Assembly (NCBI GenBank): GCA_037179515.1
Contig: JAXCGZ010020809.1
Location: forward strand, 115,001 to 145,000
DNA: 30,000 nt
From: Halocaridina rubra
Taxonomy: Eukaryota; Arthropoda; Malacostraca; Decapoda; Atyidae
Reading direction: 5' to 3'
Shown: positions 10,760-21,589 of the stretch, one piece after another
Layout: each line of letters starts with the position of its first letter
Numbering within the stretch: the stretch's first letter is position 1
Translations under genes and position numbers: made by a program
The notes under the pieces: model-generated
The model's input: the letters and a program-made list of their open reading frames with translations, nothing else
What the model was told of the DNA's origin: nothing
Database searches by the model: none

Positions 10760-11189
10760 GAGAACGGGAAGAAGGATGAAATGAGATGAAGGAGTTTCGT
10801 GGTCATGACTTCAAACTTCAACCACAGTCATGTTGATACATACCTTTCCAATATTAACTCACGGAAAGCTACCAATGCACTGTGACGCTATTGGAGTACT
10901 AGCTGAGATAAACTTACCAGTTGTTAACAAATTATCGATATAGTTTTAATTTGGAAATGAAGGCCTTATAACAAAGAAGGCGAATCACAGCTGAGTATGA
11001 CTGCAGGTTTCTTTAAATTTCTTCTGACATTAAAATATAATGAAAATATATTTAGAATTATTTTCCTTGCGTGTGGCTTCCTTAGTGTTTTTTGTTTGTT
11101 TCTGTTTTTCAATCTGGATATAAATAATAATAACTGCAGCTATTTATGATTTTCATCACATGTACAGAGCCAAAGAATAGCCTCTATTT
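10760..11189. other. Unannotated AT-rich sequence
   Basis: No gene or repeat family recognised. Confidence 0.45.
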
Positions 11190-11546
11190 GGCCCGAGTTC
11201 TTAAACAGAGTAAACCTACGATACCATATTGTTACTTAGCTAGACACACAAATGGATTTCTTAAACGCATCTGACGCAGTTCTGTGTATGGCTAGGATCC
11301 CATATGGGATCCTAGGCATACACAGAACTGCGACAGATGCGTTTATGAAATCCATTTGTGTGTGTTTAGCTAACTAACGATATGGTGTCCTAGGTTTACA
11401 CTGTTTAAGAAATCGGGCCTAGGATTCCATGTGGGTTCCTAGCCATACACAGAACCGCATCAGATGCGTTTATGAAGTCCATTTGTGCGTGTCTAGCTAA
11501 CTAACAATATGGTATCCTAGGTTTACACTGTTGAAGAAATTGGGCC
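11190..11546. mobile_element. MITE-2 foldback element, copy 1 (1.5 units)
   Basis: Ends read GGCCCGA-TTCTTAAACAG and its complement, followed by CTAG-rich arms (GTTAGCTAGACACACA, AAATGGATTTC, CATCTGACGC, CTGTGTATGGCTAGGATCC). A complete palindrome runs 11190-11419 with a GGATCCCATATGGGATCC centre, then an extra right arm 11420-11546. No coding capacity. The flanks (ATTT / ATTG) do not give a clean duplication. Confidence 0.85.
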
Positions 11547-12109
11547 ATTGTATCTTTATACTAAGGGCAAGATTTTTAAGCTATCTTTGTCTAATTTACA
11601 CAATTTCAAGCAAAATCACTGCTAGGATAAGTGGTTACTCTGAGTTGAGACTAACAATAAAGATTTTTATCTCGCACTGAATTAAATCCAAAGGTATAAG
11701 AAAATTTCGGTGTTCTCAGTCCAGAGGAACTATTCAAGTAGATGGGACATCAAATCATAATTATCTATCTTATTATTTAAACATAATAATGAGTAACTTT
11801 GAACTATGTAATTTTCGTAAGTACTGTAATTTGCTAATAACCCCTGGTAATTATATTCTCCATCAGAGCACGCAATAAAGCTCTTAAAAAACTTGAATCA
11901 AGGACACTGTTGACTGGCGTGTTCATTTCACATGTTCATTCAACTCTTAAGAATCCTGGAATAAAAAAACTTCAAATATATTACATTACCAGAGAATCTG
12001 TTAATCTTATTTACTGATTATTAACTTCAAGCTTAGATGAATGGTAATCAAGATGGTTTCCAGTCCTCTCTGCCTCTTCCATTATTCTTAGCTCCTCAGT
12101 ACTTCGACT
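11547..12109. other. Unannotated sequence
   Basis: No recognisable gene or repeat. A 60-codon plus-strand frame (12037-12219) overlaps Rep-D and looks non-coding. Confidence 0.45.
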
Positions 12110-12262
12110 TTTCTTTCGGCCTGTCCTTTCCCTATTACGTATCGTTACTTCATCTCTGCCTTGTCCTTAACTTACTTTTCTCTGTCTTAATGTTTTCTTC
12201 GTGCCCGAGCCTTTATTGATGAGGGCAGTTTCTTGCCTGTCCCTTTGTCACAATTTTTTTTA
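12110..12262 (-). repeat. Rep-D dispersed repeat, minus strand
   Basis: In minus reading: ATTGTGACA, GCCCTCATC, GGGCACGAAGAAAACAT, then GGGAAAGGACAGGCCGAAAG, the last also present at 24373-24396. It extends the family beyond the part seen at 3541 and 3924. Confidence 0.65.
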
Positions 12263-12286
12263 TTGATTCTAAACCCAAGGATGAGT

Positions 12287-12476
12287 GTAACGGGTCATTG
12301 AGTACCTGTAGGGCGGGCGTAAGCCAGCATAGGCCCCAACCCCCCCACTGTGGTGCCTAGCCACAGCAGCCTCCCCAGTAAACAGCTTATACTCTCTTGC
12401 CTGGACGAGGCTCGATCTGGCGACCTCGCGAATACGAGGCCAGCGCGTTACCACTGTACTACCCAGGAGGCTGTGT
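12287..12476 (-). mobile_element. SINE-B, copy 1
   Basis: On the minus strand CTCCTGGGTAGTACAGTGG gives the A box and CCAGATCGAGCCTCG the B box, followed by AAGAGAGTATAAGCTGTTTA, CACCACAGTGGGGGG, TTGGGGCCTATG and a 3' end ATGACCCGTTAC. Distinct from SINE-A in head and body. Relatives: 13700-13870 and 18803-18957. Confidence 0.82.
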
Positions 12477-12912
12477 TACACTTATAAAAAAAATATTCCA
12501 AGTGAGGCTTTTCCCTTTGGACATTTAAAATCATTGGCGATCGTCCAGCTCTCAAAAAGTAATTAATTTTTGAAATTTTAGATGATTCTCTTATTACATA
12601 AACTAACATATTATTGATCAAAAAATGTCATAAACATCACTGTTTGTTAAATTTTTCTTCCCATTTGGAAAGTCATTCACAAAACTTTAATAGGATGAAA
12701 GATGACTCTGAGTTGTTATCGTACAATAGATGGATTTCTATAGAGAACCTTGACTAGATTTTATTCTATCTAGATTATACTGTATAAATAAAGACTCACC
12801 AGGAGATTATTGCTGTTATGATATTTGTGAACCAAATGCTATACTTTATGGTACAATAATATGTTCCTATATCTGTAAAGACCTTTCTTGAAAATATCAA
12901 AATTATCTAATC
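12477..12912. other. Unannotated AT-rich sequence
   Basis: Nothing recognisable. Confidence 0.45.
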
Positions 12913-12915
12913 TTA

Positions 12916-13147
12916 GGCCAGATTTCTTAAGCAGTGTAAACCTAGGATACTATATTGTTAGTTAGCTAGACACACACAAATGGATTTCATAAACGCATCT
13001 GACATAGCTCTGTGTATGGCTAGGATCCCATTTGTGATACTAGCCATACACAGAACTACATCAAATGTGTTCATGATATCCATTTGTGTGTGTCTAGCTA
13101 AGTAACAATATGGTATCCTAGGTTTACACTGTTTAAGAAATCGGGCC
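12916..13147. mobile_element. MITE-2 foldback element, copy 2
   Basis: Simple two-arm palindrome of 232 bases flanked by TTA on both sides (12913-12915 and 13148-13150). This supports a PIF/Harbinger-type 3-bp duplication for the family. Arms have diverged at several positions. Confidence 0.88.
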
Positions 13148-13150
13148 TTA

Positions 13151-13699
13151 GTCCAGAATTGAACTGATATTGTCTCTTAATGTCGGAGAGGAAGATTTTT
13201 GAACCGAAGACTTTTTTCTTCCTGTTGAATGGCCAGAAAATGAGGTTTATTTGGAAATTTCAGCAGGAACTCATGGATGGTAGACCTCATGATTATCTGT
13301 TCGGCTTCCAAAAATGACAAAGCATTTGTTCTTTATTTCCATATATTATCCAGGGTATCTGCAGCTCAGCAGAAGCAGGGCCAGTCTGCCACCCAGTAAT
13401 TCATGAGTTCAGTCCCACATGTTTGCTTGTACAGCTTTGCTTAGCCAGAATTATTTTTGGATACAGATAAAGTAGCTGTGTTACTCGTGTGGCAACTCTT
13501 ATCAGCTGGTAGGCGCACTGAGTAACCCAATAGATGTATACCGTTAATAGTGGAACAGTCTCTTCTTGAATTCGGGCTTTGAAGAGATCACGTCTGTTTG
13601 TCCTCCAGCTTTCAGACTAAAGTATTCTCCACTTTAAAATAATATACTCTTGTTTTCAATACGAAAATCATAGATAACTTTCTTGTTTTGGATTCACTG
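13151..13699. other. Unannotated, possible weak tRNA-like trace
   Basis: GAGTTCAGTCCCAC at about 13408 resembles a B box and CAGCTCAGCAG at about 13363 is a poor A-box candidate. Otherwise no gene or repeat recognised. Confidence 0.3.
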
Positions 13700-13870
13700 G
13701 TTCAGGGTGACAGGTCGCATTCATGAGGTTGATGGATTGCGCCTCGTCCAGGCAAGAGAGTTTAAGCTGTTTACTGGGGAGGTTACTGCTGTGGCTGATC
13801 ACCAAAGTGAGGGGTTGGGGCCTGTGCCAGCTGGCGACCGCCCTATGGGTCCTCCATGACCCGTTCTATC
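13700..13870 (+). mobile_element. SINE-B, copy 2 (5' decayed)
   Basis: GCGCCTCGTCCAGGCAAGAG, AAGCTGTTTACTGGGGAGG, GGGGTTGGGGCCTGTGCC and CATGACCCGTTCTA match SINE-B, followed by an A run (13873-13879). The A box is not recognisable and the B box has lost its TCGA core. Confidence 0.75.
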
Positions 13871-13879
13871 TTAAAAAAA

Positions 13880-14469
13880 CAACGTTTTCATGAACTGCAC
13901 CCGAGTTTTTGGGAGTGGCAGAACAGAGCAGTATGTGTGTTTGCTCTTTTCTGTTATTTATCAATCTCTCCAGCGTCATTTGGTCTAATTACTCGACTTA
14001 AGAACTTATTTCTTTACAAAGGACTAAAATAAGGCCAGGCCTCAATAGCCTTAATCAAGTTTATACTGTCGACCTATTTCTATGCTATATTTATCCTATC
14101 CTTTTCTTTATTTAACCCATCTGTAATAACACGTGTCTCACTCTTCTAATTTGGTTCTATTTTCTCACTTACTCATGACGTGTGAGATATATATAGATAG
14201 GGAGTGAACTCAGAGCTATATGGTATAAGGCCATAATTGGCCTAAGCGCGGAGTTGGGAGACCAGCCATTGAGGCCAACGTGGGAGGATAGGAAAGTGGC
14301 ATCTAGCCTTAATTCCCCATCCACACTTTCCCAAGGATCAGTTGTCGGATTGAACTCACTGACAGGCTGAAAAGCCTACCCAGGAATGGACACTTTGAAA
14401 CTTTCCCTTTGGTTGTCTAACCAAACATTGTATCATTTCGCGTTGGATTTTAGTGACCGAGGCGATGGT
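13880..14469. other. Unannotated sequence with possible old retroposon
   Basis: 14245-14310 contains TTAATTCCCC and nearby motifs recalling the SINE-C body, too diverged to delimit. No gene. Confidence 0.35.
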
Positions 14470-14653
14470 AATGATAGGAATTATATCCGCAATGGTAGAG
14501 TGTTCGATTCGGCAGGTGAAGGACCGATGTTCAAGCCCTCGGCAGGGCGTTAGGGATGGCATTCAGCTTTAATTCCCCGACCTCAATTCGTCTGAGTCCA
14601 CCCCCAAATGAGGACTAACAGTGACATATAAAACTTAAAAAAAAAAAAAAAAT
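14470..14653 (+). mobile_element. SINE-C, copy 2
   Basis: Head AATGGTAGAGTG and B-box-like GATGTTCAAGCCCTC, body with GGCATTCAGC, TTAATTCCCC, CACCCCCAAATG and GTGACATATAAAAC, ending in a poly-A of about 16 (14637-14652). The A tail supports retroposition. The 5' boundary is uncertain. Confidence 0.65.
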
Positions 14654-14891
14654 AAAAACACTCCCAATGTTTTGCAAAAAGCATTTGTTTGACGAAAAGA
14701 GAGACTCATTTCTTCTCGACGGTGTAACGCTGCGGTTATTTATCTAGTAATTAAGTAATTGGTGTAGTTGGCTCTTTAGTAAACATTTAACCTATCCAAA
14801 GAGTCTACCAAATGTTACTCTATACTTGGGCTGATAAACAAATAACATGATAATGCAATAATCTCATAGTCGGGCCTTATTTTCTCTAGTT

Positions 14892-15125
<234 letters not shown>

Positions 15126-15179
15126 TAAAATCTTTATATTCATGCCTTTCCTCTTGTTATCATCATACATATTCAGATG

Positions 15180-15412
15180 CCTTATTCCCCCTTGTAAGGG
15201 GGGTGGCCGAGCCAAGACCCACACACTCACCACGATCCACACATACCTCAACCACTCCTCTCAGCTTCTTGGGGGTAAAGGGTTGCCACGTCTCCCCCCC
15301 CCTTCCACCCTGCTTTGGTCGTCCACAAGGTAGGTGGGCAAGGATATTCTACAATGAGGCCTGACAGCCGCAGCTGGTTTATTCCAATCGCTTCATCACA
15401 TGACAACTCCCC
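15180..15412 (-). mobile_element. Presumed LINE 3' untranslated region
   Basis: Lies just downstream of the LINE stop. Ends in a GC hairpin, CCCCCTTACAAGGGGG in minus reading (15187-15202), also found at 27088-27103 with the same neighbouring bases. Further downstream the sequence enters an AAT-type microsatellite. A poly-C run (15292-15302) is present. Confidence 0.55.
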
Positions 15413-16540
15413 TCACACCCGTCCATCACAGTTCACTGAGCTAGCAGGTGCGAGAAATTCCTTTGGCCCGTGCCATCTATGCACAATCTTCCTCCACTTT
15501 TTCCTATCTCTTGCACACACTCTTCCCTATTCCACTGCCGTTCCACGTGCATTCAGTGCTCTTTTCACGCCATCCATCCATCTCATTCTAGGTCTCCCTC
15601 CTGACCTAACTCCAATCACTTCTGCACTCTACACTCTCTTCACTATTCGTTCATCACTCATCCTTTCCATGTGTCCAAACCAACTCAACACTCTCTGATC
15701 TAACCTTTCCGACAGTTTCATTCCAACACTCGTTTTCTGTCTGACATCCTCATTTCTTACTCTGTCTATTCGAGATACACCAATCATACTTCTCAAACAC
15801 CTCATCTCCATTACATTCAACTTGTTCCTTTCATCCTCTCGCATTCCAAGTCTTTGCTCCATACAATGCTGTTGGTACAATCACACCTTCATGTATCCTT
15901 CTCTTTGCATTCACTCCCAAATATCTATTTCTCATTACACTTTTCAACCCACCTAGACATTTACTTGCTTCCTTCACTCAGCGATTTACATCTACATCCA
16001 CTCGTCCACTCCTTGATATATGCAGCATCAGATACTTAAAACTCTCAACTTCTTCAAGCAACTCCTCACTCACTCCTACATTCATTCTGCCAACATTAAC
16101 ACTCCTTGTGCATCTCATGAATTTACTCTTACCAATATTCACCCGCAACTTCTTTCTTTCACACACACTAAGAAACTCAGTAACCAAATGATTCAATTCA
16201 TTCTCGGTAGCAGCCACCAGTACAGTATCATTTTCCACAAACCTTAATTCCTCACCCACTAGTTCCAAACCTCTGTCTAATATTCTCTCATTTACTTCTA
16301 ACTCCATCCATATACACATTAAACAACCATGGTAGCATTACACAACCTTGACGTAACCCTACATTCACCTCAAACCAATCTCTCGTACCATTCCCAACTT
16401 TCACACATGCTCTACTATTCATGTAAAAACTCTTCACCGCATTCAACAAATTTCCACTAATTCATACAGTCGCAAATACACCCCACAACCCCTATCTATC
16501 TACCCTGTCATACGCTTTCTCTAAGTCCATCATATTGATG
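15413..16540 (-). pseudogene. Decayed RTE-like LINE reverse transcriptase
   Basis: In minus order: DLEKAYDRV (RT motif A region, complement of about 16501-16530), LRQGCVMLPWLFNVYMDGV (motif B, about 16318-16357), FVEND where FADD is expected (motif C, 16228-16242), then VCERKKLRVNIGKSKFM, KEASKCLGGLKSVMRN, ERLDQRVLSWFGHMERM, GGRPRMRWMDGV and a WHGPKEFLAP tail. Both catalytic Asp of motif C are affected (E-N-D). At least two in-frame stops occur before motif B, plus frameshifts between B and C and after YGAKTWN, and stops before KEASK and SAEVIGV. The N-terminal endonuclease is missing. LRQGC and the GRP/W tail point to RTE-type; the clade is inference. Confidence 0.85.
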
Positions 16541-17002
16541 ATAATTGAGCTTCCATAGGGCATAAGTTATTTATCCCGAAGTTCTTATGAAATAAAAAAA
16601 ATGGAATAAATGCAATTATACTACTTAAATTTATTCCTCGAAGCGTATGCCATTGTTTGCAACCATTATAGATGGCAATTGTCTTCCATGAATTCAGTTA
16701 TTATACTCATGATAATAATGATGCTACTACTACTACTACTACTCCACCCTACTACTACTACTACTACTCCCAAACACTCTACTCTAGTCGAATTCTTCAT
16801 ATTTGTCACACTTATTTACACTCAAAAAGATACTTGTAACATAGAGATAAGTACTATCAAGTAGACACTTAATCCATATTGTTAATAGAAATCTATATTT
16901 TATAAGGTGCCAAGAAAAACAATAAAATAAATAAATAAATAAATAAAAATCACAAATCAGTTATTATGAAAGATCAGTTACGTCATAGGAGGGATAGTGT
17001 TA
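16541..17002. other. Unannotated, with short microsatellites
   Basis: CTA units at 16724-16769 (interrupted) and AAAT units at 16921-16948. No gene. Confidence 0.5.
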
Positions 17003-17010
17003 CGTTATAC

Positions 17011-17186
17011 CAGTGATTCCCAACCAGCGTGCCGAGGCACCCTGGGGTGCCACCCAATTTGGCACTGATAAAGTACTTAGGGCTTTAAAGGTTGTTGCAT
17101 TAACGCTCAGTGCTTAGTCAGGGATGAAAGCTGTGGATGTGCTAAGGATATTAAGCTGATGTATTCCACCTTCAGCTTAAAAAAAA

Positions 17187-17248
<62 letters not shown>

Positions 17249-17307
17249 TATAATAATAATAATAACTAATAATAATAACAATAATAACAATAATAATAAT
17301 AATAATG

Positions 17308-17363
<56 letters not shown>

Positions 17364-17441
17364 TAATAATTCAGGTGTACCCCTTAGATTCCAATCACCG
17401 TCACAAGGGTGCCTTGAGTCTGAAAAGGTTGGGAATCCATG
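17011..17441. mobile_element. hAT-type non-autonomous DNA transposon
   Basis: Terminal inverted repeats CAGTGATTCCCAACC (left) and its near-complement GGTTGGGAATCCATG (right), with a second shared block GGCACCCT inside. Flanked by an exact 8-bp duplication CGTTATAC (17003-17010 and 17442-17449). The CAGTG-TTCCCAACC terminus with an 8-bp duplication is characteristic of hAT elements. The interior holds about 175 bases of AAT-type microsatellite and no transposase. Confidence 0.93.
17190..17364. repeat. (AAT)n inside the hAT element
   Basis: AAT array with AAC and ATG interruptions. Occupies the centre of the transposon, so it was carried in or expanded after insertion. Confidence 0.96.
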
Positions 17442-17449
17442 CGTTATAC

Positions 17450-17570
17450 TAAGCTCACTTGACCTCAAGGTCATTCTGGGAAATTGATTCTTATCATTAA
17501 ATTTTTTCTCCCTTATTATTTTTAATACGATGTACTGATTCCTTCCTACTTTCTGTGTAGCAATATTTTT
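17450..17570. other. Flank with a TGACCT-CA-AGGTCA site
   Basis: 17460-17473 is a perfect everted pair of nuclear-receptor half-sites and contains TCAAGGTCA (17465-17473), the FTZ-F1/ERR monomer consensus. No gene context. Confidence 0.3.
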
Positions 17571-18362
17571 TTTTTTATTCAAGGCTACAGAGCTGTTGTA
17601 TATGTAAACAAGATTTTTATACATGTATAATTATGTACATATACATACAGACATGCATGCGCGTACTCTTTTATCAGGACAATACATATACATACACATA
17701 CATGCAGTGTAATGATAAGTAATTGGTATTTTTTTTATTCAAGGCTACAGAGCTGTTGTATATGTAAACAGGATTTTTATACATGTAAAATTAAATACAT
17801 ATACATACAGACATGTATGCGAGTACTCTTTTATCAGGACAATACATATACATACACATACATGCAGTGTAATGATAAGTAAAAGGTATTTTTTTTTATT
17901 CAAGGCTACAGAGCCGTTATATATGTAAACAGGATTTTTATACATGTAAAATTAAGTACATATACATACAGACATGTATGCGCGTACTCTTTTATCAGGA
18001 CAATACATATACATACACATACATGCAGTGTAATGATAAGTAAAAGGTATTTTTTTTTATTCAAGGCTACAGAGCCGTTATATATGTAAACAGGATTTTT
18101 ATAATAATTATGTACATATACATATAGACATGTATGCGCGTACTCTTTTATCAGGACAATACATATACATACACATACATGCAGTGTAATGATAAGTAAT
18201 TGGTATTTTTTTTATTCAAGGCTACAGAGCTGTTGTATATGTAAGCAGGATTTTTATATATGTATAATTATGTACATATACATACAGACATGTATGCGCG
18301 TACTCTTTTATCAGGACAATACATATACATACACACATACATGCAGTTTGATGATAAGTAAC
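17571..18362. repeat. 160-bp satellite, five tandem units
   Basis: The anchor AAGGCTACAGAG occurs at 17581, 17741, 17902, 18063 and 18218 (periods 160, 161, 161, 155). Units are highly similar. Each has a T-rich start, a GTATGCGCGTACTC block and an alternating ACATATACATACACATAC stretch that could adopt Z-like or cruciform forms. Unit 4 lacks a few bases near 18103. Open frames inside are not conserved enough to suggest coding. Confidence 0.95.
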
Positions 18363-18802
18363 AAGGAACGATAACTGATAAGCAAGTGTACGACCAACAT
18401 TTAAGAGAGACACTGTTAAAAGAGACACACTTTTTTTCATAACTTATCATACTCTGGCAACTGAATTTATCAGAAATGAGCCGTCAAAATATTCCCAATA
18501 TCACTCTGGGGAATTTGATGTTTTTAGGAAGTCCTTGATAATGAAAGATTAAAATTCACTTGACCGAATCTCGGGTTTTCCTTAAATATATTTGAGAGAA
18601 TTTTAATATTTCTTTTCCTAAATTATAGAATTATTTTCTATGAATAGTTTGCTTTGCCAATAGTTGTTTATATTTCTCTCATGTTTTATCAATATTACGG
18701 AAACAAAGGTAGAATTTGAAAGAAGGAATACCTCTTCCGTGTACTTCTCGTTTAATTAGATGTAAACAGATAATATAATACTTTATTTCATTTCAATACA
18801 AT
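18363..18802. other. Unannotated AT-rich sequence
   Basis: No gene or known repeat. Confidence 0.45.
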
Positions 18803-18957
18803 GGGTATTCGTCAGCCAGGGCAAGCCCCAACCCCCACTGTGGTGTCCACCCACAGCAGTTCCTGCCAGTAAACAGCTTAAACTCTCGGTCTTGGACGGG
18901 AACCGATCTTTCGACCTCGTGCATGCGAAGCCAGCGCGTTACCACTGTACTAGCCAG
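18803..18957 (-). mobile_element. SINE-B, copy 3
   Basis: Minus reading: CCTGGCTAGTACAGTGGTAA (A-box region), AAAGATCGGTTCCCG (degenerate B box), AAGCTGTTTACTGGC, CCACAGTGGGGGTTGGGGCT. Directly abuts the purine minisatellite at its 5' end. Confidence 0.8.
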
Positions 18958-19642
18958 GTGAGAGAAAGGGGGGGAAGGAGAGAGAAAGGAGGGAAGGAGT
19001 GAGAAAGGGGGAAGGAGAGAGAAAGGGGGAAGGAGAGAGAAAGGGGGGAAGGAGTGAGAAAGGGGGTAAGGAGTGAGAAAGGGGGTAAGGAGAGAGAAAG
19101 GAGGGAAGGATAGAGAAAGGGGGGAAGGAGTGAGATAGGGGAGAAGGAGAGAGAAAGGGGGGACGGTGAGAGAATAGTGGGGAAGGAGAGAGAAAGAGGG
19201 GAGGAGTGAGAAAGGGGGGAAGGAGAGAGAGAGAGGGGGGAAGGAGTGAGAAAGGGGGGAAGGAGTGAGAAAGGGGGTAAGGAGAGATAAAGGGAGGAAG
19301 GAGAGAGAAAGGTGGGAAGGAGTGAGAAAGGGGGTAAGGAGTGAGAAAGGGAGTAAGGAGAGAGAAAGGAGGGAAGGATAGAGAAAGGGGGAAAGGAGTG
19401 AGATAGGGGGGAAGGAGAGAGAAAGGGGGAAGGAGAGAGATAGGGGAGAAGGAGAGAGAAAGGGGGGGAAGGTGAGAGAATAGTGGGGAAGGAGAGAGAA
19501 AGAGGGGAAGGAGTGAGAAAGGGGGGAAGGAGAGAGAGAGGGGGGGAAGGAGTGAGAAAGGGGGGAAGGAGTGAGAAAGGGGGGTAAGGAGAGAGAAAAG
19601 GGGGAAGGAGTGAGATAGGGGGGAAGGAGAGAGAAAGGGGGT
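18958..19642 (+). repeat. Purine-only minisatellite, about 18-bp unit
   Basis: Units such as GAAGGAGAGAGAAAGGGGG and the GAAGGAGTGAGAAAGGGGG variant, with lengths 17-20. Rare variants show higher-order structure: GGATAGAG at 19107 and 19377, and GTGAGAGAATAGTGG at 19166 and 19472, so a block of about 270-306 bases was itself duplicated with one or two extra units gained. The 240-codon minus-strand frame (Leu-Ser-Pro-Phe) is a composition artefact. Purine/pyrimidine asymmetry allows triplex formation. Confidence 0.95.
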
Positions 19643-19649
19643 GATAACC

Positions 19650-20020
19650 CCCTTCCCTCACTATCTTATATTGGTGCTCAACATCCTAAATAAAACATAA
19701 AAGATTGGAAGAGATGCAGTAAATCTTCATAGCTTATGGCGATTTTGGTAGGGTCGCTGTCATATCGCTGGATTTGGCTACATATAAAAAAAATTAGCAG
19801 TACTGATAATTATAGTAGCGATCCTTGTATGGTGTAACCTGTCGCCTTAATATGTTCAGTAAGCCATGAGCTTTGGCTTTGATTAGATATGCACGTTCCG
19901 CAGTTCTCAGTATAAAAAAAATAATAAAACATTATATTGTCGCCTTGTACTTCAAATATTAATTTCTAGCATCTCTCTCTTCTAGCAATATTGCATTAAT
20001 AAATATTTCTTACAAAAGCG
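19650..20020. other. Unannotated sequence
   Basis: No gene or repeat recognised. Confidence 0.45.
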
Positions 20021-20021
20021 G

Positions 20022-20208
20022 CTGCCGTGGCCGAGTGGTAACGTTCGCGACTTTGATTCGTCTGGTCGTGCGTTCTAGGCCCACCACGGTCTGAGGTTAG
20101 AAAAGACATGCATTCAGGGCAACGGTCGCACTTGCCAAAACCAATGTCTTTCGCAAGAAGGCACCGTCCTAGCCCTTAATAGTAAAGGGAGTCCATGACT
20201 CAAAACCT
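20022..20208 (+). mobile_element. Diverged SINE-A relative
   Basis: A box TGGCCGAGTGGTAACG matches the pol III consensus well; B-box region is degenerate (GCGTTCTAGGCCC). Body blocks GTCTGAGGTTAGAAAAG, CATTCAGGG, CAAGAAGGCACCGTCCTAGC and GGGAGTCCATGAC identify the family. Confidence 0.83.
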
Positions 20209-20281
20209 TTTACAGTATTTGTTACGGATAGTCAGTTAAATTCTTGCTGTGAGGATACCCAGAGGTATTTAGACACACTTA

Positions 20282-20558
20282 AAGGGAGTTTACACGGTCA
20301 AGCGGTTCGTCGAACGCGGTTCGACAGACAAGTGTTTGAAGTGATGTTCGAACGTGTGAACGGGGTATTTGGTTGTCGAACACGTTCCGTGTTCGACAAC
20401 CAAATACCCCGTTCACACGTTTGAACATCACTTCAAACACTTGTCTGTCGAGGAACGTGTTCGACAACCAAATACCCCGTTCACACGTTCGAACATCACT
20501 TTAAACACTTGTCTGTCGAACCGCGTTCGACGAACCGTTTGACCGTGTAAACCCCCCT
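20282..20558. mobile_element. MITE-1 foldback element, copy 4 (extended)
   Basis: Exact TTA duplication (20279-20281, 20559-20561). Longer than sister copies because the inner right arm (GTTCGACAACCAAATACCCC to CTTGTCTGTCGA) occurs twice, giving a three-arm structure. Confidence 0.88.
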
Positions 20559-20707
20559 TTACATAAGCAATGAGTCGAACTCGTTGAGAACATCGTTACC
20601 ATGGCAACGCTTGGATGTACAGTACGAAACATATCTCTCATAGTCTTTGATGGAGTGCGATGTGGTAGATATCTTACCAATGACAACAGCTCTCTTAATC
20701 TAAGTAA

Positions 20708-20730
20708 AATAATAATAATAATAATAATAA

Positions 20731-20792
<62 letters not shown>

Positions 20793-20848
20793 GTTATAGT
20801 TATAGTTATATTTATACTTTAATAATAATAATAATAATAATAATAATT
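20708..20848. repeat. (AAT)n with (TAGTTA)n patch
   Basis: AAT array with one GAA interruption, a four-unit TAGTTA/TTATAG hexamer patch (20790-20812), then AAT again. Confidence 0.95.
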
Positions 20849-20906
20849 TGGTTCCACATTATATATTCCTATCTATAAAGTGGTCATAATACATATATGT
20901 ATTTGC

Positions 20907-21088
<182 letters not shown>

Positions 21089-21320
21089 GTTCGGTTTAGA
21101 GAATATTTGTGTTGGGGGCTATAAATTCCTGTCTTGCATTGGGGGGGGGGAGAGATCAGCCCTAAGATCGTATAAATTCTGTGATCAGAATTTGTAAAAT
21201 ATCTTTTAAAAACTATTTTGATTTACTGATAAAGGTGACTATTTTTATCACGGTATTTCAGAATGAATATAAAACAGATTCAATTTTGTTGCATTTGATC
21301 ATACTTTGCTTTAAAATGTT

Positions 21321-21512
21321 CCGTTTTTACGTCACGGACTCCCTTTTCTACCAAGGGCTAGGACAGTTGCCTCCTTGCGATGGACTTGTCTTGGCAGATG
21401 TAATCGTTACCCTGAGTGCAGGTCCTCGCTAACCTCAACCCGTGATGGGGCGCGAACCTTCGACCTGATGCCTCAAAGTCGCGGAAGCTACCGCTTGAGC
21501 CACGGTGACTAC
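21321..21512 (-). mobile_element. SINE-A with 12-bp target duplication
   Basis: Full-length, head at the right (GAGCCACGGTGACTAC). TTGCTTTAAAAT occurs at 21307-21318 and 21519-21530, supporting LINE-type retroposition. A G-to-A change lies in the A-box flank and TGATGG replaces TGACGG. Confidence 0.93.
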
Positions 21513-21589
21513 TTTACCTTGCTTTAAAATCATAAATCTAAATCCATTTTAGGAACTAGTCTTAATCTTTGAGTGATATGTTAATTATA

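Noticed and set aside
15315..15698. 127-codon plus-strand frame
   Set aside because: It lies antisense to the LINE remnant and has no recognisable domain.
17172..17624. 150-codon minus-strand frame
   Set aside because: Mostly Ile/Leu/Tyr from the AAT array inside the hAT element.
18939..19661. 240-codon minus-strand open frame rich in Leu, Ser, Pro and Phe
   Set aside because: It is the translation of a purine-only minisatellite, where stop codons are rare by composition. No domain or start context.
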